From NCBI GenBank assembly GCA_036251875.1, contig CP133961.1, forward strand, positions 1 to 50,494: 50,494 nucleotides of DNA. The letters are read 5' to 3'. This document shows, piece after piece, positions 35,468 through 42,537 of this stretch (the stretch's first letter is position 1; each line of letters opens with the position of its first letter). Below the pieces are notes generated by a model. It searched no databases. It had not been told where the DNA came from and saw only the letters and a list, made by a program, of their open reading frames with translations. Origin of the DNA: Orbaceae bacterium lpD02. Its GTDB lineage: Bacteria; Pseudomonadota; Gammaproteobacteria; Enterobacterales; Orbaceae. Both the position numbers and the translations under genes were made by a program.

Positions 35468-35905
35468 TCAATTAATTAAACATACATCATGAACATACTT
35501 TTGCAATCCAATAATCATTTTATCTTTTGTTATTATGTCGTCTCTGAGTAAATGATAATTTTGTCGAGCTTCTCCAGAGAGTTCGCAGGTTTTTTCATCA
35601 TCCACGCTGGAGGGGGTGGCCTTATCGATGTTGAACTGCAACCGGCCAAGGCCGTTAATAACATTGCTATAAAGCTTATTGTTTTCAGTTTTTGCATCAC
35701 TCAATTCCTGTGTTAATTTATTATTAATCCCGTCTAATTCTACTGATAATTTTTTATATTGGTTAAAATCTGATTTGATTTTAGAAAGCTCATTTTTAAG
35801 ACGGCTTAATTCTATATAAGTATTTTTTATATCAATCACACCTAGTAGTAAAATGAATACAGAAATAACAGAAATTATTGTGATTACTTTATATTTTGTT
35901 GTCAT
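35468..35905 (-). CDS. Rz-type i-spanin
   Basis: 145 residues. A single N-terminal membrane helix (about 7-26, VITIISVISVFILLLGVIDI) is followed by a long coiled coil (residues 30-90) in the periplasm. The Rz1 gene is nested in another frame. Spanin complexes fuse inner and outer membranes to finish lysis. Confidence 0.88.
   Translation of the reverse strand: MTTKYKVITIISVISVFILLLGVIDIKNTYIELSRLKNELSKIKSDFNQYKKLSVELDGINNKLTQELSDAKTENNKLYSNVINGLGRLQFNIDKATPSSVDDEKTCELSGEARQNYHLLRDDIITKDKMIIGLQKYVHDVCLIN
35533..35697 (-). CDS. Rz1-type o-spanin lipoprotein nested in Rz
   Basis: 54 residues in an alternative frame wholly inside the Rz gene. Begins MQKLKTISFIAMLLTALAGC with the lipobox LAGC (Cys20) and continues SSTSIRPPPPAW, the proline-rich region typical of Rz1. 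Stop TAA is at 35533-35535. Confidence 0.92.
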   Translation of the reverse strand: MQKLKTISFIAMLLTALAGCSSTSIRPPPPAWMMKKPANSLEKLDKIIIYSETT

Positions 35906-35967
35906 AATTCAAAATCCTAAAATATATAGAAACAAGAACAAATCAAAACAAATAATTTTCACTAAAA

Positions 35968-36504
35968 TTATTGCTTAAATTTTGAATCATAAGTGAGGCA
36001 TAATTTTTCCTCTTTCTTACGACGAATAATTAGTCCATCTAATACTTTCCCATTTGCCTTGTTCCAGCGAGGTAATTCTTGACATGCTTTTCGATAGTTA
36101 CCGGAGTTAAGGTAACTATACATCGTTGATACCCTCATTTTAGAACACCCAACATTAAAGGTAATTGATACAGTAGCATCAAATACTGGCTGAGGAAGAT
36201 GAAAGCCATTAACAAATCTGTTAACGCAATCCTCTGCAATTTTAATATCATTAACCCAGCGCAGGGCAATTTCATCATCAGAGTATTTGCGTTTATCTAT
36301 TTTACCCGTTGTTGATCCAATGCCGATAGTTAGAATATTAGCAGGACAATAATAAGGCTCGTTCATACAAGCCTCGGCATTACCTATAATTTCCAGTCCC
36401 TCTTTACTGGTTCTAATTTCATCTGAGTAATCACTGACAACGATGCCGATGATTGCTGCGACACTACAAATCGCACTCGTTGTTATTTTTGTTATACCTT
36501 TCAT
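35968..36504 (-). CDS. SAR endolysin (GH24 lysozyme)
   Basis: 178 residues. A weakly hydrophobic N-terminal signal-arrest-release segment (about 9-25, TSAICSVAAIIGIVVS) precedes the catalytic region NAEACMNEPYYCPANILTIG and GIGSTTG. In this P2-type lysozyme subgroup a cysteine (YYCPA) stands where T4-type lysozymes have aspartate. Conserved FNVGC and WNKANGKVLDGLIIRRKKEE follow. It cuts peptidoglycan after release from the membrane. It overlaps the end of the holin gene. Confidence 0.93.
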   Translation of the reverse strand: MKGITKITTSAICSVAAIIGIVVSDYSDEIRTSKEGLEIIGNAEACMNEPYYCPANILTIGIGSTTGKIDKRKYSDDEIALRWVNDIKIAEDCVNRFVNGFHLPQPVFDATVSITFNVGCSKMRVSTMYSYLNSGNYRKACQELPRWNKANGKVLDGLIIRRKKEEKLCLTYDSKFKQ

Positions 36505-36721
36505 AACTTTTTATCTTCGCTTGAGTTTCTAATTCACCACGTTTATCTGCCCGACGCTCATAATGCCATTTAAGATACAACCCAATCAAAGGTGCCGTTA
36601 TTGCAATGAATGCCGCCCATTCGGATAAGCTTAAATTGGTTACATTACTTATTAAAGCGCTAAAAAGCCCTATGAACCATGCTGTAATTGGCCCTTTTGT
36701 TTCCATATTATTTATCTTCAT
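36464..36721 (-). CDS. Holin (class II-like)
   Basis: 85 residues from ATG at 36721, which has GAGGG upstream; a 22-residue in-frame extension exists without one. Two hydrophobic helices (about 14-28, AWFIGLFSALISN, and 35-50, WAAFIAITAPLIGLYL) and a charged basic tail (HYERRADKRGELE). With a SAR endolysin the partner is often a pinholin. Assignment rests on topology and place. Confidence 0.8.
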   Translation of the reverse strand: MKINNMETKGPITAWFIGLFSALISNVTNLSLSEWAAFIAITAPLIGLYLKWHYERRADKRGELETQAKIKSYERYNKNNNECDL

Positions 36722-36853
36722 AGTTATGCCCTCTTGGGCTGTTTTTTTTTGCAAAGCCAAAAGAAAAATCCTAACTAGTGACTTCATTTAAAATTATTAT
36801 GCATAAAAACTCTTTGTTGACAGGAAGCTCAATTACATTACACCAAGATAGGT

Positions 36854-37909
36854 TTAGTATTTTTCTTTCAATTCTCTTTCTGTTTGCATAAACCGTGCCT
36901 CTTCTAATTCGACTCCAATAGAAATTCGGTCCAATAGTAAAGACTGTTTAATAGTAACGCCTGAACCCATAAAAAAGTCGGCCACAACCTGTCCCGGTCG
37001 GGATGATGAATTAATAATATTCTTAATCATTTCTGCTGGTTTTTCGCACGGATGCTTACCTTTGTAATAGGTTACCGGAGGATAAGTCCATACATCTGTA
37101 TAAGGAACATCACTTGTCACGTAAAAAGGCCTGCGTAAATTATTATATTCCTTTTTTAATTCATCAAATTCCAATGAAAGTTCGCTATATTCCTTTCTTA
37201 ATGTTCCATACTGTAATGAAATATCTGAATATTGACGATCTAATAAATTACCTTGTTCTTTTTGATTAAAAAGTTTCTGTAGTGCCTTGTATTGAATTTC
37301 ATTTGGCAAAACCCACTGGCTATAGCTAAACCAATGTGAACACATTTGAGTACCAGTTGCTTGATTTATTTCTGCTGCACTAATACCTAGTGATTCTCTG
37401 GCTGTTTTAAAGTACTCAATTAGAGGTGAAAAAACTTGACCTTTTAGCTCTTGACACTTAGAACCATACCCAACTAAACCCTTCGCAAAACCATCCGCAT
37501 CATAATGTTCTGCAAATAAAATGCGTTCTGTAGATGGAAAGAAAGCTCTTAAATCTTCTTTATGCTGTCTTAGCCAAGGCCCATTTGGCTTTGCCCATAC
37601 AATATGGCTTAAAACTTTAAACCGTTGCCTCATCAAAATTTCAGTGTCAGATGCTAATTTTGAACCACAAAAAACATATAATGACCCTGATGGTTTTAAT
37701 AAACGATAGAACTCTGCAAAACAATCATCTAACCAACCTAAAAAAGCTGCTTCGTTGTCCCATTGATTATCCCATTTATCTTTTTTAACTTTAAAATAAG
37801 GGGGATCTGTCAAAATTAAGTCTATACAGTTATCTGGTAACGTTTTCATATACGCTAATGAATCAGCGTTAACTAATGTAGAATTTTTATATTTAATTTC
37901 ATTGAACAT
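36854..37909 (-). CDS. DNA methyltransferase (beta class, DPPY)
   Basis: 351 residues. Motif IV D35-P-P-Y38 comes near the N-terminus and the SAM-binding motif FFMGSG (about 312-317) near the C-terminus, the beta-class order. DPPY indicates N6-adenine or N4-cytosine methylation. A coiled-coil-like insertion (residues 215-265) lies in the middle, probably in the target recognition region. No restriction enzyme is adjacent, so it may protect phage DNA from host restriction. It stands beyond two terminators from the early operon. Confidence 0.9.
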   Translation of the reverse strand: MFNEIKYKNSTLVNADSLAYMKTLPDNCIDLILTDPPYFKVKKDKWDNQWDNEAAFLGWLDDCFAEFYRLLKPSGSLYVFCGSKLASDTEILMRQRFKVLSHIVWAKPNGPWLRQHKEDLRAFFPSTERILFAEHYDADGFAKGLVGYGSKCQELKGQVFSPLIEYFKTARESLGISAAEINQATGTQMCSHWFSYSQWVLPNEIQYKALQKLFNQKEQGNLLDRQYSDISLQYGTLRKEYSELSLEFDELKKEYNNLRRPFYVTSDVPYTDVWTYPPVTYYKGKHPCEKPAEMIKNIINSSSRPGQVVADFFMGSGVTIKQSLLLDRISIGVELEEARFMQTERELKEKY

Positions 37910-37984
37910 TCTAAGTATTTTCTATATTATTTACTCGCTGTCTAGACGGCGAATGGGTTTTAGATGAACCATGAAGTTAATAGC

Positions 37985-38030
37985 ATGGGGATTTGATTTA
38001 AGCGTGTTGCATCACGCTTAAATCACCCAT
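37985..38030. other. Long hairpin of unknown function
   Basis: GATTTAAGCGTG (37995-38006) pairs perfectly with CACGCTTAAATC (38013-38024) over a 6-base loop, with partial outer pairing of ATGGG with CCCAT. No T-run follows on either side, so a simple terminator is unlikely. Confidence 0.6.
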
Positions 38031-38040
38031 TTTCATGCAT

Positions 38041-38074
38041 AAAAAAACCACCTAATAAGGTGGTTGTTTTTTTT
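38041..38074. terminator. Bidirectional intrinsic terminator
   Basis: AACCACCT-TAAT-AAGGTGGTT-type stem flanked by A7 and T8. Confidence 0.85.
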
Positions 38075-38084
38075 AGACACAAAA

Positions 38085-38103
38085 AAACCGCGTAATGCGG
38101 TTT
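38085..38103 (-). terminator. Intrinsic terminator of early operon
   Basis: AAACCGC-ATTAC-GCGGTTT stem on the minus strand followed by a T-run, downstream of the exonuclease gene. Confidence 0.8.
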
Positions 38104-38234
38104 AATGGCAATATATATATTTATGGAATAAATTTACCGAAAAAGTTCACGTTTAGCAATCACTTTTTAAAATTATTTTTCCCATTACGATTTTCAATAC
38201 CTCAAAAAATAATTTTTAACATAAAAACCTTTAT

Positions 38235-38250
38235 TGGGACCATGGTATCA
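38235..38250. promoter_or_regulatory. SopB-type centromere palindrome 1
   Basis: TGGGACCATGGTATCA: one perfect TGGGACC arm and one arm with two changes. Similar to the F sopC and N15 IR elements. Confidence 0.7.
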
Positions 38251-38260
38251 ATTAATTATT

Positions 38261-38890
38261 TTACTGGTTTAAAAAGCTTTTGTTTATATTGTATGCTATA
38301 CACATTTGCTCTGCATCGTTCATCGCATCATGTAAAGCATTATGCTTTATCATTTCAAAACAAGGTTGGTTTTTTTCAATATAACCTTTAGTTCCCCCTG
38401 TCAATGCATCAATATAAGTCCTAATGTCTCGCACTTGATAATATTTCCAAGGCGTTTGTAAATTATATTCGTCTAGAGCATTTTTTAGTATTACAGGATC
38501 AAAATCAGTACCACGAAAATAAAATTTAATATCTTTGTTTTCTTTTTTCCAATACTCGGTTTTACTATTCAACTCCATAAGAACTGTTTCTAAATGATAT
38601 TTTTTGCATTTAAAAATAAAACTATTTTTAACCAAATCAGGTTGAGAACGCCACCAATTTAGAGTTCCCATACTAACAGTTCTCTTCCCTAGCATAATCT
38701 GGTTCGTAATATCGCATACCATATGAAAACAAGGGGTTTCATCTTCTTGTGAATCAATCGATATTTTGATTTTTTTTCTAGTTTCATCTAAATTAAATCT
38801 ATCAAAGGCAAACGCACCAATAGACAGAATAACCGCTGTTGGATCTATATCCAATGTTTCTATATCTATAATTATTGTATTAATTGACAT
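38261..38890 (-). CDS. DnaQ-like 3'-5' exonuclease
   Basis: 209 residues. RNase T/DnaQ-type motifs: D9-I-E11 (IIIDIETLDID), RGTDFDPVILKNALDEY in the middle and HNALHDAMNDAEQMC near the end, i.e. the DEDDh set. The middle insertion WWRSQP fits the phage exonuclease subgroup related to the C-terminal domain of RecE-like or DUF5051-type proteins. Last gene of the early operon, with terminators downstream. Confidence 0.88.
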   Translation of the reverse strand: MSINTIIIDIETLDIDPTAVILSIGAFAFDRFNLDETRKKIKISIDSQEDETPCFHMVCDITNQIMLGKRTVSMGTLNWWRSQPDLVKNSFIFKCKKYHLETVLMELNSKTEYWKKENKDIKFYFRGTDFDPVILKNALDEYNLQTPWKYYQVRDIRTYIDALTGGTKGYIEKNQPCFEMIKHNALHDAMNDAEQMCIAYNINKSFLNQ

Positions 38891-38893
38891 TAA

Positions 38894-39403
38894 TTAATCC
38901 TTTGTTGCTTTATATGTTGTTAAACTAACTTTATTCATTTGAGCGTGCTCATATTCGGTTATAAAATTTGAATATGCACCTTTATTTGTTAATTGTGATA
39001 AAAGCCAATTATCATTAATATCAGTTTCAACTGGACTGGCCAGCCAGAACTGAGTTAATCGATGTAAAGGGTTTGATTGTTCCCATAATTCTTTTTGGAA
39101 CTCTGTCAGATAATCAGCTAACTCAGATGTAAAATATTCTTGAGCAGTGATGAATGTTTCTGTTTTTAAATACTCTTTTTTAAATTGATCCCGGCATATT
39201 ACCCCTGCCATAATTTGCCATTTGTAACGAACTCCATTTAGTAAATGAGCATCAGCCTTTTTAGGTTTGTACTCTCTATTTCTCCTATAAACAAACACTC
39301 CGATAGCTGTTATATCTAAAATTTTGTAATACTTAGATCGTTCTTTAGAAATAATCTGAAACTTTAAAGTCGGGTTATACTTTTTATTACGCTTCTTAGT
39401 CAT
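38894..39403 (-). CDS. Hypothetical early protein
   Basis: 169 residues, basic at the N-terminus (TKKRNKKYNPT), with a central region YKWQIMAGVICRDQFKKEYL and tryptophan-rich helices. No family recognised. It starts 66 bases past a SopB-type palindrome and ends three bases before the exonuclease start, so the two are probably translated together. Confidence 0.65.
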   Translation of the reverse strand: MTKKRNKKYNPTLKFQIISKERSKYYKILDITAIGVFVYRRNREYKPKKADAHLLNGVRYKWQIMAGVICRDQFKKEYLKTETFITAQEYFTSELADYLTEFQKELWEQSNPLHRLTQFWLASPVETDINDNWLLSQLTNKGAYSNFITEYEHAQMNKVSLTTYKATKD

Positions 39404-39469
39404 TCTTAATTAGCTCATTAAATTTAATAGGATCATTGTTATTTTTTTATGCATTAAATAACTCCATTT

Positions 39470-39485
39470 TGGGACCATGGTCTCA
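39470..39485. promoter_or_regulatory. SopB-type centromere palindrome 2
   Basis: TGGGACCATGGTCTCA at the end of the RdgC-like gene. It overlaps the stop codon region of that gene. Confidence 0.8.
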
Positions 39486-40406
39486 ATTACAAAATAAATT
39501 CAAATTCAATAATATATTATTCATATATTTTCCAATTAATATCATCTTTGAAGTATAGAAGTAACTATCATCATAATCTGTATATTCTTCTTGCCCATCA
39601 ATCAAGTCATAATTAAAATTTTTAAATATGAATATCCCATTATTACTCGGACAAAAGGCAAATGAAGCTAATTTTTGGCAATCATTTTTATCTTGAATGT
39701 TAACTAAACTCATATCTATAGATCTAACTGATAAACCCATTAAAATGTTTAAAAAATGAGGATCATTTTTATGCATTCCATCTATTTTAACTTTGACACT
39801 ATTCTTGTCATTCGCAGATATAAGTGGGTAATCATCAATAAATAACTCTGCAGGTAAATCTTTGCCATTAAAACAAAGGTGATTAATTATTTTATCGCCA
39901 ATTAAATTGCTTCCAATTTTATGACAAACTAATTTACCGATTAATTTTCGCAATAAATTTAATGCTTCTTCTGCAACATTAGTGGTAGCCGCTGAAACAT
40001 AAATATAATTAGTATAATTATCAATTAGAATATAAATCTCTTTAGAAGTGATTGGCGCAAAACGTAAGCATTCTGCTTCAACTTGATACTTATAAATATC
40101 AGCTACATGTTTGCTTATTTCATTTGTTTTATTCTCTTCTTTTATTTTATCTAGACGCTCTTCAAGTTTTGAATCAATTGTTGATTTTTTAATAGATTTA
40201 TGAGAAAAAATGACTTTTAATAAAATTCTATTATCGGTTTCAATAATATAATTATCTTTAACAATATGACTAAATCCACAAGCATAAGATTGCGAATCCT
40301 CTATTTTATTGAATAATAATTTTTTTTCGGTCTTTAATGCTTTAGATATAACGGAAAAATCATTATCATCAGGGGAAAATTTATATGGGATTAGATTTTT
40401 AAACAT
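39483..40406 (-). CDS. rdgC: RdgC-like recombination-associated protein
   Basis: 307 residues, the length of E. coli RdgC (303). The start MFKNLIPYKFSPDD parallels RdgC's conserved WFKNLMVYRL. Later ILLKVIFSHK, KLEERLDKIKEENK, IYVSAATTNVAEEALNLLRK and the ending ILIGKYMNNILLNL follow RdgC's order. RdgC forms a ring round duplex DNA and restrains RecA. Phage copies occur near replication and recombination genes; this one lies in the early operon. The sequence has diverged, but the overall pattern is clear. Confidence 0.8.
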   Translation of the reverse strand: MFKNLIPYKFSPDDNDFSVISKALKTEKKLLFNKIEDSQSYACGFSHIVKDNYIIETDNRILLKVIFSHKSIKKSTIDSKLEERLDKIKEENKTNEISKHVADIYKYQVEAECLRFAPITSKEIYILIDNYTNYIYVSAATTNVAEEALNLLRKLIGKLVCHKIGSNLIGDKIINHLCFNGKDLPAELFIDDYPLISANDKNSVKVKIDGMHKNDPHFLNILMGLSVRSIDMSLVNIQDKNDCQKLASFAFCPSNNGIFIFKNFNYDLIDGQEEYTDYDDSYFYTSKMILIGKYMNNILLNLNLFCN

Positions 40407-40408
40407 TC

Positions 40409-40717
40409 TTAACTCTTTTTATTATTTAATGGGACCATGGTCTCATTTAAATTAACTGCACTACCTGTTTGTTTGTTATAACTTGTAATCCAGCAATTTT
40501 TAATGTGTGAGTCACCAAAACGATTAGAAGTAAACCAACTAGCTATTACTGCTTGCTTATTAAAATCTGGAAGTGTTTTAAAGCCACAAGCAGGGCAAAA
40601 TATTAAGTAAGTATTTTCTTTTCTGTTATAAAGCAATTTAGGATGTGTTTTGTTTGTTTTTAAAACCTCATAGCACAAGCAAAAAAGCAAATTATTTGCA
40701 ATGGTTGCGTTCGACAT
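40409..40717 (-). CDS. Hypothetical protein with possible zinc-binding cysteines
   Basis: 102 residues. Cysteine pairs FCLC and FCPACGF (residues about 12-14 and 36-39) may bind zinc; WITSYNKQTG follows. No function recognised. A SopB-type palindrome is in its last codons. Overlaps the end of the Q-like gene by 26 bases. Confidence 0.6.
   Translation of the reverse strand: MSNATIANNLLFCLCYEVLKTNKTHPKLLYNRKENTYLIFCPACGFKTLPDFNKQAVIASWFTSNRFGDSHIKNCWITSYNKQTGSAVNLNETMVPLNNKKS
40430..40445. promoter_or_regulatory. SopB-type centromere palindrome 3
   Basis: TGGGACCATGGTCTCA, identical to palindrome 2, inside the 3' end of the gene at 40409. Confidence 0.8.
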
Positions 40718-41363
40718 TAATTAAGGCCTCTTTATCTAAATTAAAACAAATACCTAATAATAATAACCATTTATCATTAAAATATTGGCTCCATGAATTT
40801 TTCGATTTTCCTGATAATAAAGCCAAATATGATGAACTATAAAGTTTTTTATTATAGTGGACTTCATAAACTGAGCTTTGAACTGCTAACCAAACAAGCG
40901 CCTCTAATATTTTTTTATTTTTGGATTTTATATTAATGCTATTTTTTTTTATTTCTTTTTCAAATTCATGCCAAACATGCTGACATATAATTATTTGTGA
41001 TGAATAATCTAATAATTCGCCATAGCAATACTTAATCCATGCTTGCTGAAATGTTGGAAGTTCTCTAATAGCTCTAGACCAAGAAAGGTGATTAAAATTA
41101 ATTTCGGATATTAATGTAGTGCTTCCTTTGTATCTGAATGTTTCACTTACTCGGATTGTTTCTGCATCTATCAGTATTTTTTTACTACCAAAATCTACAA
41201 TTCTTTTTGGTTTTAGAAAATGCTTTGGATTACTTAAATTAACATCAGATTTACTCAGTTTATCGGTAGAATTTGAAGAATAAAAATTATGGTAAACACA
41301 AAAAATTCTTTTTCGCACAAATTCGGTATTCAACATACGGTCTGGAACACTAACTATTTTCAT
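40692..41363 (-). CDS. Q: Q-type antitermination protein
   Basis: 223 residues from ATG at 41363, which has AAGGA 8 bases upstream; a longer reading to 41402 overlaps cro more. The central WSRAIRELPTFQQAWIKYCY and the ending KNSWSQYFNDKWLLLLGICF ... LDKEALINV follow the pattern of phage Q proteins. It lies just after cro, the place of N15 gene 40. It should allow RNA polymerase to pass the terminators in the lysis and structural operons. Confidence 0.72.
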   Translation of the reverse strand: MKIVSVPDRMLNTEFVRKRIFCVYHNFYSSNSTDKLSKSDVNLSNPKHFLKPKRIVDFGSKKILIDAETIRVSETFRYKGSTTLISEINFNHLSWSRAIRELPTFQQAWIKYCYGELLDYSSQIIICQHVWHEFEKEIKKNSINIKSKNKKILEALVWLAVQSSVYEVHYNKKLYSSSYLALLSGKSKNSWSQYFNDKWLLLLGICFNLDKEALINVERNHCK

Positions 41364-41547
41364 TATTTTTTTCCTTATTGACCGTATAATCGGATTTGAC
41401 AAGCCCGCCAGTTTTAACTTCTAATTCATACTGCCTATCTATAGGAACATAATCTCCCCATAAACTAACTGCTGAACGATTAATATTCAAAATCGAACTT
41501 ATATTTTTTTTTGTTTTAAAAATTTTTAGCAATTCATCTGTTTTCAT
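41350..41547 (-). CDS. cro: Cro-like repressor
   Basis: 65 residues with a helix-turn-helix of the YdaS/Cro type (DELLKIFKTKKNISSILNIN, RSAVSLWGDYVPIDRQ). Divergent from the prophage repressor across a region with three related operator-like palindromes; its ATG lies next to the third. Should repress the repressor promoter in lytic growth. Its end overlaps the Q-like gene. Confidence 0.85.
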   Translation of the reverse strand: MKTDELLKIFKTKKNISSILNINRSAVSLWGDYVPIDRQYELEVKTGGLVKSDYTVNKEKNNENS

Positions 41548-41680
41548 GATTAGTAAAGTAATATTTTTAGTTTAGTTTACTAATCATTTTTATTGTAGTC
41601 AATATAATTAATTGTTTAGTTAACTAAACCGTTATGATAATGTATAGAGTTAAGCGTATATAACTATAAAGAGTTTTATT
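41548..41680. promoter_or_regulatory. Operator region between repressor and cro
   Basis: GTTTAGTTAACTAAAC (41614-41629) is a perfect 16-base palindrome. GTTTAGTTTACTAATC (41570-41585) matches 14 of 16, and a weaker copy lies at 41548-41563. The cro promoter on the minus strand is TTGACT (41602-41597), 17-base spacer, TAAACT (41579-41574), covered by the second operator. A repressor promoter may use TTGTTT (41612-41617) and GATAAT (41636-41641), overlapped by the first. Confidence 0.75.
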
Positions 41681-42292
41681 ATGAATGAACGAGGACTTAG
41701 GCTAAAAAAAAGAAGAGAGGAACTTGGTTTGACAACTAGGGATCTTTGCAAAATGGTTAATGTAACTCAATCAACTATTTCGAACATAGAGGCACAAGGC
41801 TCTATGCCGAAATTAGAGCTAGCATATAATTTAGCAAAAGCTCTTGGAAAAAGTACTGACTGGATACTAACAGGTGTAGATGACCATTCGAATGAAATGA
41901 AAATTCCTATAACTGGTGATACAAAAAATGGCTCTAAAGCTGTTTTAAACCCTATATTGGGTCCTGATGTTTTAGAGTTTGTCAATTTTTCAGTTGATTC
42001 TACAAAATTTTATGCTTTAAAGGTTGTTGACGATTCGCTTAGCCCAAGAGTGCTTGAGGGGGAAGTAATTATTATTGACCCAATGGCAGAACCTCAAACT
42101 GGTGAGGACGTTGTAATTAAAATGAAGGATGGCTGTTTTATGATAAAAACATTATCTTCAATTAGAAATGAAAAGGTTTTTTTAGATTCGACTAAACATT
42201 TACATCAACGAGTGGTACAAGATCTTAATGATATAGAGTCAATGCATTTAATAATTGGAACAGCTAGATCAACATTCATAAAAAATATTTAA
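41681..42292 (+). CDS. Prophage repressor, HTH plus S24 (LexA-fold) domain
   Basis: 203 residues. N-terminal XRE helix-turn-helix (about 8-62, RDLCKMVNVTQSTISNIEAQ); C-terminal S24 domain with serine S119 (DDSLSP) and lysine K156 (CFMIKTL), the same numbers as in E. coli LexA. No obvious Ala-Gly or Cys-Gly cleavage pair lies in the linker (the nearest is A87-V88), so RecA-driven self-cleavage is uncertain. It is the counterpart of N15 CB and lies between cro and repA. Confidence 0.88.
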   Translation: MNERGLRLKKRREELGLTTRDLCKMVNVTQSTISNIEAQGSMPKLELAYNLAKALGKSTDWILTGVDDHSNEMKIPITGDTKNGSKAVLNPILGPDVLEFVNFSVDSTKFYALKVVDDSLSPRVLEGEVIIIDPMAEPQTGEDVVIKMKDGCFMIKTLSSIRNEKVFLDSTKHLHQRVVQDLNDIESMHLIIGTARSTFIKNI

Positions 42293-42304
42293 AAAAAAGA
42301 TCAA

Positions 42305-42333
42305 TTGATTAGTTTTGTAATCAAGGGTATCAT
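42305..42333 (+). promoter_or_regulatory. Probable repA promoter with operator-like palindrome
   Basis: TTGATT (42305-42310), 17-base spacer, TATCAT (42328-42333). The spacer carries GATTAGTTTTGTAATC (42307-42322), related to the repressor operators at 11 of 16 positions. In N15 the CB repressor controls repA; the same may hold here. Confidence 0.6.
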
Positions 42334-42537
42334 TATGGCGTATTTTATTTTTATAAATAATAAATAGGGTTTTGTATTGTAATTATTTTATCAAAAAAGA
42401 TTTAGACAATAAAAAACCTCGGCTGTGGCGGCCGAGGTCGTTATTGGGAGTAGCAACAAAACATTAGAATCCCACAAAGTGATTCTATTATATTTGCTAC
42501 TCAGGAATCTTGCAACCTTTTTTTAGGAAAAAGATTA
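42334..42537 (+). other. repA leader with nested hairpins
   Basis: About 200 bases. The sense strand holds an 8-base-pair hairpin (42416-42438), then GAGTAGCAA (42448-42456) pairing with TTGCTACTC (42494-42502) around an inner AGAATC/GATTCT hairpin. A T-run and then the AGGA ribosome binding site precede ATG at 42538. An antisense transcript is encoded across it. Confidence 0.65.
42409..42480 (-). ncRNA. Candidate antisense RNA to the repA leader
   Basis: On the minus strand, promoter TTGCAA (42515-42510), 17-base spacer, TATAAT (42492-42487) would start RNA near 42480. About 42 bases on, a perfect 8-base-pair stem ACCTCGGC/GCCGAGGT is followed by TTTTTT and then ATT, an intrinsic terminator. 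The product, about 70 bases, is fully complementary to the repA leader. Size and position fit copy-control antisense RNAs; N15 and P4-type phages are known to use short immunity RNAs near their replication genes. Sequence shows the promoter and terminator only; transcription is inferred. Confidence 0.62.

Larger units (their letters stand above)
37910..38260. other. Non-coding interval with strong hairpins
   Basis: No convincing gene. It contains a 12-base-pair hairpin at 37995-38024, two terminators (38041-38074 and 38085-38103) and a SopB-type palindrome (38235-38250). Confidence 0.75.
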
